From: Diphasiastrum complanatum
Lineage: Eukaryota > Streptophyta > Lycopodiopsida > Lycopodiales > Lycopodiaceae
Direction: 5' to 3'
DNA: 64,000 nt
Assembly (NCBI GenBank): GCA_029204225.1
Contig: CM055096.1
Location: 40,619,637 to 40,683,636 of the forward strand
Shown here: piece after piece, positions 11,080 through 22,459 of the stretch
How the letters are laid out: each line of letters begins with the position of its first letter
Position numbering within the stretch: position 1 is the first letter of the stretch
Program-made: the position numbers and the translations under genes
The notes under the pieces: model-generated
The model's input: only the letters and a program-made list of their open reading frames with translations
Told to the model about the DNA's origin: nothing
The model's database searches: none

Positions 11080-12310
11080 AAGTGTCAAAATCACTAGTCC
11101 AATCTAAATTTGAATAGGCTTCACGAGTGAGTGCCTCATCTTTATTTTCATCATGGCACATTACAAAGTGTTTGGAGTATTGAATATACCTCAAGACTCT
11201 TTGGAGAGCCTTCCAATTGGGTAGGCCTTAATTCGACATGTATTGTGACAATGTGTTAACTACATATGTTAAATCACGTCGGGTAAACAACATGACATAC
11301 ATGAGAAATCCTATGAATGATTGATAGGGATATTTGCCAATCTCTTGTTGATTTGCGTCTGTCTTCAGGCACATGTTTTTGGATAATTTCAAGCCTGGAT
11401 CCATGGGGAACTCAATAGGCTTGTGGTCTTCTATGCCATATCTGCATAGTACATTATTGAGAATCTCTCCTAGTTGAGAAATATTTGGTAGCTTTGTCTC
11501 TGCTAATTTTAATGTCTAACAATAATTGTAACTCTCTTGAATCAATCATTTTAAACTCTTTGGATAGTAGAGGTTTTGTGTCATTTAATAACTAATTAGA
11601 GTTGCTAATGATAAGAGCATCATCATTATACAAGGCTATAATAACATAATTCGTGCCTTTGATAGACTTAGATTCATTTAAATCAACAACACATGGAATA
11701 AAACTTGAGTGTAACAAGAAGTTATCAATTCTATCAAACCAAGCTCTTGGACCTCGTTTCAAGCCATACTAGGCTTTGTGTAATATGCAAACTTTGTGCT
11801 CTTGTCTTTAAAGGGCGCATGAAACAGTTACAATGACTGCATGGAAAACGAGCGTGAAACATTGCAGTTACTAAAAAGTACTAAAGTGAACTGTGGGTCA
11901 AAGTTGAAATATATAATTCTTCTTGTACATGCCCATTCAAGAAGGCTGTTTGGACATCCATCTAGTAGATTTTCAAGTCTTATTTTGCTGCTAAGGCCAT
12001 TAGAGTTTTGATTGATTGAATGTCTCAATGTCATACTCTTGTTCGTATTCTACCACCAATCGAGCCTTCTAATTGGAAATGGAACCACCGAGTTTTAGGT
12101 TCAACTTGAATATGCATTTTGTATCAATAATTCTTGTTCTGGTTGGAGGCATAACAAAACTTTAAGTCCTATTCTTCATCAAAGATGAATATTTATTCTC
12201 CATTGCTTGTTGCCATTTGTCTACATCAAATCTGGCAAGGGTCTCACATATAGTAGTAGGATCATCATAAGTCATAAATACTTGAGAAATGTATATATCA
12301 TATTCATGCC
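11080..12310 (-). mobile_element. copia reverse transcriptase remnant
   Basis: Translation of the minus strand gives scattered but ordered copia blocks. From right to left these are an N-terminal RT start near 12,200 ('WKATMENKYSSLM'), 'YQMDVQTAFLNGHVQEELY' near 11,940, 'YGLKRGPRAWFDRID' near 11,760, a damaged catalytic box LYNDD near 11,610, and 'LTYVVNTLSQYMSN...NWKALQRVLRYI' near 11,200-11,280. Stops and frame changes are frequent. No LTR was found. Confidence 0.7.
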
Positions 12311-12496
12311 TAGGTTGTGTTGATCTCAGGATTTAAAATTTGCTTAAAACAAGATCACAGATATGAATCACAATTACACCCACACAGAAAGCACTCTCCC
12401 ACACCAAGCTCTCGTAGCAATAGTATTTTCCAGAATCAAATACATTGTACATATAGTTTCTTCTTTGGAAACCCATGCATGGCCCAAGTTGTTGTT

Positions 12497-12516
12497 GACG
12501 GGACGCGTGTCCCGTC
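12497..12516. other. perfect 8-bp-arm hairpin
   Basis: GACGGGAC-GCGT-GTCCCGTC is a GC-rich inverted repeat standing out in AT-rich sequence, between the copia remnant and the unidentified coding-like block. Its function is unknown. It could be part of a lost element terminus. Confidence 0.4.
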
Positions 12517-12727
12517 GACTTGCCTTGTGACGAGGCCAACTGTGCTAATCCATTGATCGGACCCACAATACATTAACACATACTAACTCTCTCTCTAAAA
12601 GTAGAATCTAATTCTTCATATGCTCATGCACATAGCATCAAAGTTAACAAACTTTAAGTACATAAAGTTTTGATCTAAACTTATGAAATTTTTCTCTAAC
12701 GAGTGACTTAGTGAAAATGTCAACTAA

Positions 12728-13756
12728 TTGCGCAAAATTGCAGAGTCTTTGATGGTGGACATTCATAAAATTTTAGACAAGACTATAGTCCAAGGTGCTT
12801 GTGATTTTGCTGGTACTAGCAAAGAAGCATATGCAACAATATTCCGACCTATTAGAGAAGCTTTTAAGCAAGTTCGAATAAGAAAAATCTTATCCCAAGG
12901 TCATATCACTTGAAAAAAGAGAGAAACACGTTAAACATAGGATAATAGAGAAGCTTATTTATCTTCACCTAGTTTTTGCTTGGAATAGTAAGCCAACAAG
13001 TACATCCTCAAAGGAAGCTCTCTTTTGATTACAAGATGTTTTATTGAAAGCAGGACTTCATAAGGGACATGTCAAAGTACAGAAAGATGAAAAGCTTCAA
13101 GGAAAGTCAAGAAATATGCCTTCTAAGCCAAGCATAGGAGGAGCAAAAGCACGTCAATTTCTATCAAACCATATAGGTAAGGCTTCTAGTATTCAACTTG
13201 CAGTCTGGAAAGATATCATTGATGCCACTTAGGACTTTGAGGTGAGAGGCTCAACTAGATTACTAAAAGTTGACGTATGGAGGAAGATTGACATTATGAC
13301 TGAAATTTCAAAGAAATATAAATCTTTTGATATTGATAAGAAATTTCTATAAAAGACTTGTGTCGAGTTTGTTGATGCAGTATTAAAAGCATGGGGATCA
13401 GATCACATCCTTCATTACATGGTTAGTAGAAATGACTAGAGCTGCTTTCATATATTTGATCTACACATAAGACTAACCCTACAATTTTGACATGTGCAAC
13501 ATATACTAAGAGATCATATAGCATTTTTTGCAAACACATATGGAAGCCTGAGTATCTGGTCATCACAAGGGATGGAGAAGTCACATTTGCAAGCGCGGAC
13601 AACATTTCATCGAAATACACAACATGGAGGTGAACCAATGAGAAAAGAAACTACATTTGTCAATCATTTTAGTGGTTTTTACCGCAAAGATCAAATTCAA
13701 CAAATAACAAAATCTATAGAGTACAACAAGTTTAGAAAAGCATGCAAGTTTATATA
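12728..13756 (+). pseudogene. unidentified protein-like remnant
   Basis: About 1 kb reads as protein in shifting plus frames: 12,728-12,913 (SKEAYATIFRPIREAFKQV), 13,044-13,232 (RQFLSNHIGKASSIQLAVWK), about 13,355-13,430 (VEFVDAVLKAWGSDHILHYM) and 13,494-13,757 (ILRDHIAFFANTYGSLSIWS, then a QGMEKSHLQARTTFHRNTQH segment and RKETTFVNHFSGFYR). At least three frame changes and several stops occur. The last block, rich in His, Lys and Gln with a GMEKSH motif, looks like conserved protein rather than chance. I do not recognise the family. An origin in a DNA transposon is a guess based on the surroundings. Confidence 0.35.
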
Positions 13757-14206
13757 AGAAGAGAGAAAATAGAAATTGCTATACAATAGATTGTACTTAA
13801 AATGCACAATATACATTGATTTTCATATAGCAAAGACATTCAGTCCTCATTGTCCTCATTAGAATTATTAGCATCTCCAATGGTTGTGTTATCATGGAGA
13901 AATTCTCAACTTCCAAATGGGTCTAGTAGATGTGCATTGTCTCTATTACCACTTAATTCTATATATGTAGCATACACTGAATAATGGGAGCTCTTTAAAG
14001 GAACATTTTCAGACCCAAATTCTAAAATTTTCAAAAAAATGTGATCTTATTAGATCTAAAAAATTTATTCAGAAAATGCTTCGAATTGTATCCCAGTCCA
14101 CTGTCTCTGTGAAACATGCTTGAATGTTGTTTGCATCCTCTTTTTTGGACAACAAAATCATTAATTAGAAGCGTATTCTATAGACAACAGACATAGATGT
14201 TAAGAA
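13757..14206. other. AT-rich spacer
   Basis: This separates the two convergent unidentified remnants. No gene, repeat or RNA was seen. Confidence 0.4.
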
Positions 14207-15035
14207 CTAGTACATTTGAGGATATAATTGAACTCTTATATATTTTAAACTTACACATTCTTCATCATCTACAACAACAAGGTCTTCATCATCTATATAA
14301 TGACTTCCAACACAGACAGAGTCAACTATAAACTCCATTTTTGGAATACAAACAATCCCACCTGAGATTGGAGTCCAGTAAATTCTTCCTCTAAAGGAAT
14401 GTTTTGGAGGTGGCGCCCACGTACATATGCGATTGCCCTCTACAGACATTCCTCACTAATTAGAAGCATTCCATCTTCTTTGAAATTGACACCGGGAACA
14501 AGGTCATTAGCTTCCAAATCTACAATATCTACAAATTCTGATATCGTAGTTGATAGCAAACACGGGACCTCGTCCTCCCGGTAATTGAAAAAATTGCACA
14601 AATATGTACTCGTAATAACTACATCATCATTTATATAATATTTAGGAATATAAAAAAAAATATTTTCTATAGTAAGTCTCCTATGGCTTAGATGAACTGG
14701 AAGCAATGTACACTTTCTAAAGAGCTCCAGAATGTACGTTCATATAATCATTATCACCCTCTGGTGTGTTGATGAGGACATAGCTAGTTTCAAGGGGGTG
14801 GGCCATGTGTTGAGCTAAAAGGTTTAGCAGATTTAGTAGTTATAGGTTTTTCAACCTCAGGTATCAGGAGGATCAAATAGAATATAGATCTAGTTTGATA
14901 CTCTATAAATCTACATTTCCTCCTACAAACATTACAATATGTTGAATTCTTGAACTGCTTGACAAGCTTGTTGTACATCCTATCAAGCCTTTGTTTATGG
15001 GAGGGGGCAGAACGCACAAGGTCATTATAATACAT
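14207..15035 (-). pseudogene. unidentified protein-like remnant, convergent with 12.7-13.8 kb
   Basis: Three minus-strand blocks follow one another: 15,035-14,790 (PSHKQRLDRMYNKLVKQF, then CNVCRRKCRFIEYQTRSIFY, with a possible CxxC...C zinc-binding cluster), 14,706-14,440 (CLLSTTISEFVDIVDLEAND, then LVPGVNFKEDGMLL) and 14,449-14,207 (PKHSFRGRIYWTPISGGIVC). They overlap or are separated by stops and frame changes. The composition is protein-like but I cannot name the family. It points toward the remnant at 12.7-13.8 kb, so the two may belong to one two-gene element. Confidence 0.3.
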
Positions 15036-15484
15036 GAATGATAATGCATCAAAGGAAACAAACTGCGGCTAGATCCCTGAATGTAAGGTAATGCTCATAG
15101 AACACTTCTGTGTTCTGTTAAGCAGCCTAGAAGACATGGAGGTATGGACGAAAAAAGGATTTAAAATATTATGTATTCCCCTCAATTCCAAACTCATCAA
15201 AAAACATTTAGTAAGATTTCCTCGTTAGAATACGAAGAAGAAGCCATACCAGGCAACTGATATCGATTTTGTGCAAAAAGAGACAATAGGAATGAAAAAC
15301 GGTGAAAATGGCATGCACGAAATCGATATTAGGCTTCAAGACCAAATCTCGCTTCTATGCGACAAGGTGTATTCTAGTCAAAATGGAATGAATAGGCCAC
15401 GCACAAAACTAATATTGCAAAAATCAAGAAAAAATACAAAAAATGCAAAAAATGGCCAAATTTTATACCCTTCCATTCGCGCGT

Positions 15485-15700
15485 GCGACGTCCATGACAC
15501 ATGTCATAATCCTATTCACTTATATAGCCCACACGTGCAAGTCAAACGATCAATGAAATGTGGCACATTCTTATTGGTTGCCCTCGCCCACACGTGTGAG
15601 TCAATGATACATGGCAACATCTCATTGGTCAAATTTTTCCACACATGTGAGTCAATGGTCAATGACATGTGTAGCAACACGATTGGCTAGCCAATTTTTC
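15485..15700 (+). repeat. degenerate ~54-bp tandem repeat with CACACGTGTG core
   Basis: Units near 15,530, 15,588 and 15,640 share the pattern CACACGTGTGAGTCAATG, then a CAT/GGCA segment, then CTYATTGGTC and a T-rich tail. Single palindromes of the same type recur outside this block: 16,437, 16,457, 16,647, 16,806 and 17,026. The CACGTG core equals the plant G-box, but no gene lies next to it. Confidence 0.55.
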
Positions 15701-18129
15701 TGCATGTATGAGCTGAATTCTCTTCACACGTTTGAAAACCAAAATCCGTGTCCATTTTTTTTAATTTTTTCCCAATTTTGCTTCTATGCGCGCCCTCTAT
15801 ATCCCGTCGACCCCTTTCTCATAGTGTGACGCATAGAAGCATCCCTCATATCGATTTTGTGCATGTTATCTTCTTTCTCTTTCGACCTTCATAGATAGAG
15901 TTGCATAGATCTGATATGGAGAGTGTCAAGGCACACACGTATAGATTTCTTCAAGAGGCCTTCCAAACCGAAACTTGTGCCTTGTCTACAACCCCCAAAT
16001 AGACAAAGGAGGGCCAAGAGGGGCCATTGGATTTCTGAGATTAAGAAGTATCAAAGATCCATTGTGTTTCTCATTCCAAAAGCAGCCTTCATATACGATC
16101 GGACCAATATGCAAATTTTTCTCGGATTGCAATTATTTTTTTCAAAAGCTACCAATATGGGTATCATGTGAAATGATTTTCAAAAGAGCAGTTTTGTTGC
16201 TTGGCTTTAGGTGCAATCCACTGGACTTTCCCTAAAATGGTAACTTCTAGGTACTTCACCAAAAACCTAGAAATAAGTGACCAGTTTCAACGTATCTCAA
16301 CTAGCCAATAGTAGTAGGCCTAAATCCGACCTTATCAACTTCACTACTTGTCAAAAATAGTAAATGTGAAAATTGGCAAAAGCAAACTTGATCAAACATT
16401 GTAAATATCATAATGACTTGTACCCATTATGATTACACATGTGTGGAGCCTGTTTCCACGTGTGAAATAAATGTACTTCTCATATAGTACAATTATATAG
16501 CTTGTACATATAATTTAAATCAAGTTCTAGTGGCTAAAAAGGCCAAAATCAAGTTTTTTAGTCATATGCCACATGGCATCAATCTAGAGATTGCATGAAG
16601 CCACATAATGAGATTAGGTGTTAAATCCCATGTGTAGAGGTCTGCTCACACGTGTGGAATAGGCTGAGGAAGTCGAATTTGCACTTCTAGAAGAGTTTTC
16701 ACTAGTTCTCTATATAGTAGAAAAATGGACCAAAAGTGCTCAAAATAGAAGGTTTTGTCCAAGTGTCAGTTTTGCACGATGAATCATCATATGACAAAGC
16801 ACCCTCACACATGTGGGATATCAGAGGGATGATCAGTACCACAAGCTCCCACTTTTTGTATATATAGAGCCATATTTGGCCATAATCATCAAGCAACACC
16901 AATCTTGAGTTTGGAGGCAATTCTTGTCAATCTTTCCATTTGTCTTGATTTTTCTTGATAGTTTTAAGTTCCTATCATATTGTACTTTGATTATAGGCTG
17001 GAGTCCGTACTGTAAAAGGTTTTCACACGTGTGAAACCAGCAAGTACAATTCCCTTTCATTTATGATTGTTCTTGTTAGATTTTCTCATCTAAATTTGAT
17101 CTAGATTGATCTAAATCTTGTGTAGATTGATAGATCAATTGTATCTAACATCCAATCACTCTTGCGGATCATTTTAGAATCTTGGTCCAATTTTGCAAAT
17201 TTCCACAGTAAATACACTAAAGATATGTATCTCTAAGTTGAAATTTCACTTTGGCCTCCAAATTGCCAAATTAGACCAACTAAACTAGTTGACTTTCTCA
17301 GTCTCCCTCTTCAACTAGTTTTACCACACAACTTCGATCCATATTAAGAATGATCTCGATTCTAAGAATAGACCTTATTTCTATGGTATTATAATGTTCA
17401 AAATGGCAACATTTATAATTGATATAGATAATAGTGTCCATGTTGCATGCTTCACTATTTCTTACATCTTTGAAAAATAATAGCAACCAAGCCATAAATG
17501 TGAGTGATCAACATGTGCTTGCATGTCTCCTCCATATTTGTCCTTTCTTGTAATGTTTCCTCCATAAAAGTCCATGAATGAGTCTCCATCTCCATCTTGC
17601 CATAAGATATCCTCAATACTTGAGAACTTGTCCATGAATGAGTGACATAATTAGCCTTTCCTAGCTTCATTTCCATCAGCAAAACCATCCAAGAACACTA
17701 GTCCATCCTCAAAACCAAAATAATGAAGAACAATGTGACTAGTTTCATCATATGTTGACAACTTGCACACATTCACATGAAATTGCTCAAACATGATATA
17801 AAATAAGTAAAGTAAACTTGAATAACATTACTTCTATTGATAGAGCTACATGTGATGTTGTTAGTCATGATGATAGAATCTTTTGCCTTGTGGATCTAAT
17901 GACTACCATGGATTGGATTAAGATTTATATGGATTTTATTAAAAAGAAGGATACCCTGAGCATTGTTGAATGCTTTGCTGATAAAGAAATATTTTGCAAG
18001 GAAGAATTTTGTCTGTTTGGAAAAAGAAAAACTACCGATATCCCTACCCTCTTAGTGTATTTCTGCAGATGGTTCAAAAAGCAATGTAAATCTGCAGACT
18101 TGTTCTAAATGCAAGTATTGTGGAAGTCC
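15700..18129. other. intergenic stretch with scattered palindromes
   Basis: No recognisable gene is present. A 16-bp perfect palindrome TTTCACACGTGTGAAA lies near 17,025. The phrase ATATCGATTTTGTGCA occurs at about 15,260 and again at about 15,850. The motif GCTTCTATGCG occurs near 15,352 and 15,780 and inverted near 15,830. A 96-codon open frame (17,818-18,108, plus) has no recognisable domain and lies against a copia LTR. It may be chance. Confidence 0.35.
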
Positions 18130-18304
18130 TTGAATATGGACAAGTCTTAAATGACTACAAGTTAACATCTGAACTTAAAATTATAATGGTATTGGTTTCC
18201 CTTTGTTGGCGATCAGCCAAAAGTCCGTTGTAGACGTTCTTCAAGTAATTGGCTGTCTAAGTTATGATTCACCAAGGAGGCAACTGTGGGCTTAATTTCC
18301 AACA
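18130..18304 (-). repeat. copia-B 3' LTR
   Basis: It is homologous to 19,480-19,670, sharing for example GACTACAAGTTA, GAACTTAAAATTATAATGG, GTTCTTCAAGTAATTGG and TTATGATTCACCAAGGAGGC. Its left boundary is set only by where the two copies stop matching, so the true LTR may be longer. Confidence 0.65.
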
Positions 18305-18317
18305 GTCCCCCTTAAGG

Positions 18318-19477
18318 TCACGGTTGGTGCCTTGGTATCTTCGTCAGGTTCAGCATCTTGAAGAAATTCTGGTGCTTGATCCTGGGAAGCGCTTTGGTGA
18401 AGATGTCTGCGGCCATTTCTGTTATGGAACAATATTGAAGGATCACTTGCCCCAAGAAAACTTTCTCCCGAATGAAATGATACTGGATGTCTATGTGCTT
18501 GGATTTGCCATGAAATCTGGGATTAAGTGACAGTGAAATGTAGCTCATGTTGTCACACATAATGGTGGTAGCATTAAACTGAGTGTGATGTAAGTCGTGA
18601 CGTAATAACCTGATCCGTATAGCTTCTTTTGAAGCTTGACATGCTGCGATGTACTCTGTATCTGTTGAAGAAAGTGTGACTGATTTCTGCTTCCTTGAAT
18701 ATTCCACGAAATCGGTCCCCCTGTCAGATAGAAACAGAACCTAGAGGTACATTTTCTGGTAGAAACTGTTCCTGCCCACCAATCTGAGTCGGAATAGCCT
18801 CGCAGGACAAGTGGGTCGATAACATTTCCATCGTAACATAAGATGTGATCTAAACTTTTCTGAATATATCTCATCACTCTCTTCAATGCTTTCCAATGAG
18901 AGATCCTGGGATTAGACATGAATTGACTTAACGTGCTAACAGTGTATGCTAAATCTGTTCTAGTACAAAACATTGCATACATTAGAGATCTGATTAGTGA
19001 ATGATAAGGGTACTTTGCTAATTCGAGTACTTCACTATCAGTCTCAGCACAAGAAGGTTTAGTCAATACTATACTTGGATCCAATGGGGTATCAATTGAT
19101 TTGCAATCAGACATATGAAAATTTTTTAAAATGCCTTTTAGATATGCCCGCTGGCTAAGATAGATCTTATTCTGAAGCCTATTTCTAGTAATGTGAATTC
19201 CTAGCAAAGAATGGACAACTCCTAAATCAGTCATGTCAAATTCCTTTGACAGATCACTCTTAGTCATGTGCAGTAGAGAAGTGTTGTTAGACAAAATAAA
19301 TACATCATCTACATAAAGAGCTATGTGAACTAAATTGGTGCCTATATGCTTTGAATAAACACTATAGTCAGTTGAATTGTTTGCAAATCCCAATTGAATG
19401 AGATAAGAGTTGATTCTATCGAACCATGCTCTTGTGGCCTGTTTCAGACCGTAGATTGCTTTGTGCAACTTGCACAA
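18318..19477 (-). pseudogene. copia RT/RNase H remnant
   Basis: The frame starting at 19,477 (MCKLHKAIYGLKQATRAWFD) carries the catalytic YVDD in 'ALYVDDVFIL', the 'YLKGILKNFHMSDCK' and 'LMYAMFCTRTDLAYTVSTLS' blocks, and the start of RNase H ('YSDSDWWAGTVSTRK'). A frameshift near 18,710 moves the reading to 'KQKSVTLSSTDTEYIAACQA' and 'SKHIDIQYHFIRE', ending with 'ADIFTKALPRIKHQNF' and a stop at 18,318. The first Met lies within a truncated frame. The domain order and length are normal for the copia C-terminal half. Confidence 0.85.
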
Positions 19478-19479
19478 TT

Positions 19480-19670
19480 TGTGCTCTTGAAGATGGCCAA
19501 GTCTTCAATGACTACAAGTTATTAAACTTAACATATGAACTTAAAATTATAATGGGATTGGTTACCCTTTGCTGGCGATAAGCAGGAAGTCCATTGTAGG
19601 CGTTCTTCAAGTAATTGGTTTTCTGAGTTATGATTCACCAAGGAGGCAACTATGTGCTTAATTTCCAACA
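19480..19670 (-). repeat. copia-B 5' LTR
   Basis: It is homologous to 18,130-18,304 and ends (plus strand) with TTTCCAACA, the complement of a TGTTGG LTR start. The next base begins an unrelated plus-strand copia integrase fragment. Confidence 0.65.
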
Positions 19671-21135
19671 CCATTTGATAAATAGAGTTCCATGTACCTC
19701 TATTGAAGGCAAAACACCATCCTTCAAAGTCTTGTATGTGAGGAAGCCAAATCTCAAGGACTTAAGGGTGTTTGGATGCATTTGCTATGTGCATACACCT
19801 TTTGGAGACAAGGACCAAGGAAGATCCATCATCAATCAAAGGTATCATGCTCGGGTATGGCAAAGCAAGAGGGGATATAAGGCATACATCCATCTTCAAA
19901 CAAGTTTGTGGTTTCTAGAGATATCATCTTTGATGAGGATAGGATGCATAAACTTGTTGATGGCTCAAAAAATTACCTATCAAGAGGGAGATGGCCGAGG
20001 ATCAAGATGATCTGGATCTTGAGAAGGAGCTAGAGCCAAGTGAACCAATCAAGAAGATCATCAAGGGTAAGAATGGAGCCATTGAGGCTCACATACCAAG
20101 CCAAGGGCAAGCAAGCCCAAGGAAATCCATCTTCATCCTTTGCACTCATTTCAAGTTTTGAAGAACCTTCATGTGTAGAAGATGCATTGAGTTCAAAGGA
20201 ATGGTTTCAAGCTATGGTAGATGAATACAATGCTTTGATGGAGAATGGCACATGGATCCTTGTTGATAGACCTCTTAAGAATGTGATTGGATGTAAATGG
20301 GTTTTTAAGCTAAAACTCAATATGGATGGAAGTGTAAGCAAACACAAGGCAAGACATCTTCATGGAGCAGCCCCAAGGCTTCATCAAGCTTGGGATGGAG
20401 GGTAAAATATGTCATCTTCAAAGGAGCTTATATGGTTTGAAACAAGCATCAAGGTCTTGGAATTCAACATGATTTCTTAGTTTCTATTGGATTCACTCAA
20501 AGTGAATATGATCCAAATTTGTACATAATGTATGATGTAAATGACATTGTTCTTTTATTGATTTATGTAGATGACATCATTCTTAGTGGTGATACCATTG
20601 ATGGTATTGAGAAAACCAAGAAAAATGTATCTCTAGAATTTAAGATGGTAGATCTTGGTCAACTTCACTTTATATTGGGCATAGAAGTCCTTAGAGGTTC
20701 AGATCTCATCTTCATTAGTCAATCTAAGTATGCTCAAAGTTTGCTCAATAGATTCAAGATACAAGATTGCAAGCATGTAGAAACATCAATGGAACAAGAT
20801 GTAAAAGTGCTCAATAAAAGTGATGAAGCATCCTTTATGAACATCACTCTTTATAGGCAACTTATAGGCTCCTTAGTGTGGATCACCATGATTAGTCTTG
20901 ATCTATGCTTTAGTGTGTGCAGGCTAAGTCAGTATATGCAAGATCCATTAGTGATATATTGGAAAAATGCTAAAAGGATCTTGAGATACATTTCGGGTAC
21001 TCTAAATCATGGAATTCTCTATAGAGGAGATATCATTGATTTGCATGCTTTTAGTGACTCGGATTTTGCACATGAGGGATAGGAAGTCCACAACTGCCTA
21101 TGCAACATTCATTTGGGGAGTAGTTTCTTGGGGGG
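19671..21135 (+). mobile_element. copia pol remnant (integrase C-terminus, RT, RNase H)
   Basis: This is plus-strand copia pol. An integrase C-terminal block ('LINRVPCTSIEGKTPSFKVL', 'LKDLRVFGCICYVHTP') starts right at the copia-B LTR boundary. After a frame change comes the RT entry ('SKEWFQAMVDEYNALMENGT', 'KNVIGCKWVFKLKLNMDGS'). Then 'KHKAR' jumps to 'DIFMEQPQGFIKLGMEGK' near 20,355, skipping the block of about 60 residues normally between them and changing frame. The frame 20,519-21,082 holds YVDD ('LIYVDDIILSG') and the RT connection region. 'DRKSTTAY' starts RNase H, which is cut off near 21,135. No LTRs of its own were found. Confidence 0.8.
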
Positions 21136-21564
21136 TTTGGCATTTTGCGAGTAAATCATCTGCGAGTTTTGCGAGTTTAATGTTTTTAAATTACATCAAA
21201 CTGATAGCACATGGCATGCTACATTTTTTTAGGTTTTTAAAATTTATTCTACTTCGCTTTTGGGGGTGAAATATATTTGTATACTTCATTATCATGTTGT
21301 TTATTTTCTTACTAGCTAAAAGATATGTTTGCAAATCATGTTGTCTACAATCTATACATAGCATGTTATATCATTGAGACGAAAAAAACGTAACCACTTT
21401 GATTTTACATTTATCAAGCTAAAGCATTTTTGTCTACTGCCAAGGATTGATGTACGACCATACATTAAAAGACATGATAGTATGTGGCCAAGCCTATGAT
21501 AGGTATCATAAAATCAACGTTGGTAAAAAAAAAAAATTGTATGTTCTAGATTGAGGCTATAACT

Positions 21565-21985
21565 TAACTATTAAGTTTATGTTGAGATGATGAAATAATA
21601 AAATATTTTCACTTTTTAAGATTAAATTTGATTAAATCAATGCATTCTACATGGAAAATGGAGCATTTTTGCTTTTTGAATCATCTCAATTCGAGCAATA
21701 TTAGAAAAGTTATTGCCCTTCAAAGTTTTTAGGTTAATTTTTTTTTCTTGGAGCTTGAAAGGGGTAGCACGTTTTAGTCTTTAACTCAAATTGATAGCAT
21801 GCCGGCGTGCTACCCCTTTTAGGTTCCAAGGGAAAAATGTTTTCTAGTCTAAAAAACGTGGAATTGTCATAACTTTCTTATTATTGCTCGGATTGAGATG
21901 GTCCAAAAAGCAAAAGTGCTCCATTTTTTATGTAGTATCCATTGGTATAATCACAAATACTCATCTCAACACTAAAGAGAAAACA
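21565..21985. repeat. long imperfect foldback repeat
   Basis: Two arms of roughly 190 bp are inverted copies around a 34-nt centre (21,772-21,805). Matching blocks, left arm against the reverse complement of the right arm, include GGGGTAGCACG with CGTGCTACCCC, ATGGAGCATTTTTGCTTTTTG with its near-complement at about 21,905-21,930, GAGCAATATT with ATTATTGCTC, and TGTTGAGATGA with TCATCTCAACA at the outer edge. There is no coding capacity. It resembles a foldback/MITE-type element and its transcript would form a long hairpin. Confidence 0.7.
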
Positions 21986-22459
21986 TCAACAAATGCCTTA
22001 CTTGTTCCACTTGAACAACATTTGAACATCTATAGCACAGTGCAAATAAAGCTTTGGAGTTATTTTACACAAAATAATTCCTACATAGCCTTACTCCAAA
22101 GTTGAAGTAAGCAAGAGAGTGTTATTGAGTTCACAATACTTGATGCAAGGAAAATAAATTGGCTATTTTATTGGTAGGATGTGGCAAAGAGTGACAAATT
22201 TGATGCTGAAACTCTGCACATCTAAAACATGGAAATGCCCATGTTCTAAGGTTAGCAAGATCGAATAACACCCTTCAATAAAAACACAGTTGTTGTATAC
22301 TCACTAGGCCTACTCCATGAACATTTGCCACTAAAATGGCCTCATGACACATGGGAGAGAGCATATTTCCCTCAGGTATCAGGTAACTCAGAGCTTATGC
22401 TGTATCTGACAGACATCGATAAACAGGTGCCTCAAATAGTGCGTTGCTTTGAAATAAAT

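Larger units (their letters stand above)
18130..19670 (-). mobile_element. Ty1/copia element with internal deletion (copia-B)
   Basis: Direct repeats of about 175-190 bp (about 18,130-18,304 and 19,480-19,670) flank only reverse transcriptase and RNase H, all on the minus strand. A purine tract (AAGGGGGAC on the minus strand, 18,305-18,316) immediately precedes the 3' LTR, which begins TGTTGGAAATTAAG. The 5' LTR is fused almost directly to the RT block 'EHKLCKLHKAIYGLKQ', so gag, protease, integrase, the primer-binding site and the N-terminal part of RT are gone. Confidence 0.75.

Noticed and set aside
17818-18108. 96-codon plus-strand frame as a gene
   Set aside because: No domain, no splice or promoter context, and it lies next to a copia LTR; probably chance or unrecognised element sequence.
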